Below are positions 63,695-64,000 of a stretch of 64,000 bases of DNA, one piece after another. Source of the DNA: Flavobacteriaceae bacterium (GTDB lineage: Bacteria; Bacteroidota; Bacteroidia; Flavobacteriales; Flavobacteriaceae); contig JAUXPJ010000002.1 in NCBI GenBank assembly GCA_030683815.1, positions 62,001 to 126,000 of the forward strand, given 5' to 3'. Position 1 is the first letter of the stretch. Each line of letters starts with the position of its first letter. Under the pieces are notes generated by a model. It ran no database searches. It had not been told where the DNA came from and saw only the letters and a program-made list of their open reading frames with translations. Made by a program: the position numbers and the translations under genes.

Positions 63695-64000
63695 ATGAAT
63701 GAATATATGACTCTTTCTGAAACTTCTGATTATATTGGGAAAAGCAAAGAAACTTTAAGGCGATGGGATAATGAAGGTAAATTGATTGCAGTTCGTGAAC
63801 CTATGAGTAACTATAGAGTTTACAGAAAATCAGATGTTGATACTTTATTTGCTGGCTTTTTAGACGAAGATACTCAAGAAAATATATCAAATTATGTTGA
63901 ACCACATAATGAATATAAAGTTTTAGAGCTTTTTGCCGGTGCCGGTGGTTTGGCTGTTGGAATGGAAAAAGCTGGTTTAAAATGTGTTGCTCTGAATGAA
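63695..64000 (+). CDS. HTH-fused DNA cytosine-5 methyltransferase, N-terminal part (cut by window edge)
   Basis: The first 102 residues are visible. Residues 5-52 form a MerR/excisionase-like helix-turn-helix (MTLSETSDYIGKSKETLRRWDNEGKL, quoted in part, then YRVYRKSDVD), a linker follows, and from residue 79 the sequence reads YKVLELFAGAGGLAVGMEKAG, that is motif I (F-x-G-x-G-G) of DNA (cytosine-5) methyltransferases. The catalytic PC and ENV motifs lie past the edge. The HTH probably binds its own promoter, so the enzyme may be self-regulating, as in some type II methyltransferases. A restriction gene may lie further right. Confidence 0.85.
   Translation, partial: MNEYMTLSETSDYIGKSKETLRRWDNEGKLIAVREPMSNYRVYRKSDVDTLFAGFLDEDTQENISNYVEPHNEYKVLELFAGAGGLAVGMEKAGLKCVALNE

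Overview
The window reads as a chromosomal segment of a low-GC member of the Flavobacteriaceae, most likely Flavobacterium or a close relative. The evidence is a gliding-motility lipoprotein (GldB), a GLPGLI protein, carboxypeptidase-like/TonB receptors, a FecI-FecR-TonB transducer, a DUF6089 protein, a FolK-deoxynucleoside kinase fusion, and promoters that repeatedly show the Bacteroidetes -7 box TAnnTTTG with few Shine-Dalgarno sequences. No genome assignment beyond that is possible from sequence reading alone.

Layout. 1-4.5 kb (minus): CBS protein, nadK, DUF6089, uppS and the 5' half of bamA, a cell-envelope run. 4.6-8 kb (plus): pdxJ, alpha/beta hydrolase, small membrane protein, trigger factor. 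8.3-20 kb: cfa, a CNNM/CBS protein, clpP-clpX-dnaG, nadE, gldB, folK-dNK, sppA, DUF502. 20-29.4 kb is the accessory part: DoxX-like gene, dispersed palindromic repeats, a broken membrane-protein gene, a FecI/FecR/TonB-receptor operon, and a divergent set of exported proteins (DUF4382 lipoprotein, beta-barrel, Cys-bracketed repeat lipoprotein, archaemetzincin-like lipoprotein). 29.4-37.7 kb (minus): DUF423, sulfatase-fold phosphotransferase, folA-2TM-thyA, nucleoside transporter, bifunctional nuclease, etfB-etfA. 38-48 kb: DUF5686 protein, K+-dependent membrane pyrophosphatase, deoxynucleoside kinase, GLPGLI protein plus TonB-type receptor. 48-55 kb is a methionine/SAM block (minus): metK with a structured leader, a SAM-I riboswitch, metH, metF. 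55.5-60.5 kb: trxA, tRNA-Asp, remnants of ywbE and an integrase, a lipoprotein of unknown function, an AraC-TM-TPR regulator and tRNA-fMet with a duplicated 3' end. 60.6-64 kb: era, a membrane protein, der, and the start of an HTH-fused DNA cytosine methyltransferase cut by the window edge.

Working together: metK, metH and metF form a SAM/methionine cycle with RNA control at two points; folA, thyA and folK-dNK share folate/thymidylate metabolism; the FecI-FecR-receptor trio is a complete cell-surface signalling unit that may govern the neighbouring exported proteins. The best candidates for something undescribed are the metK leader RNA, the archaemetzincin-like operon, the membrane-bound AraC-TolB/TPR regulator with its duplicated upstream element, and the methyltransferase locus that begins at the right edge.
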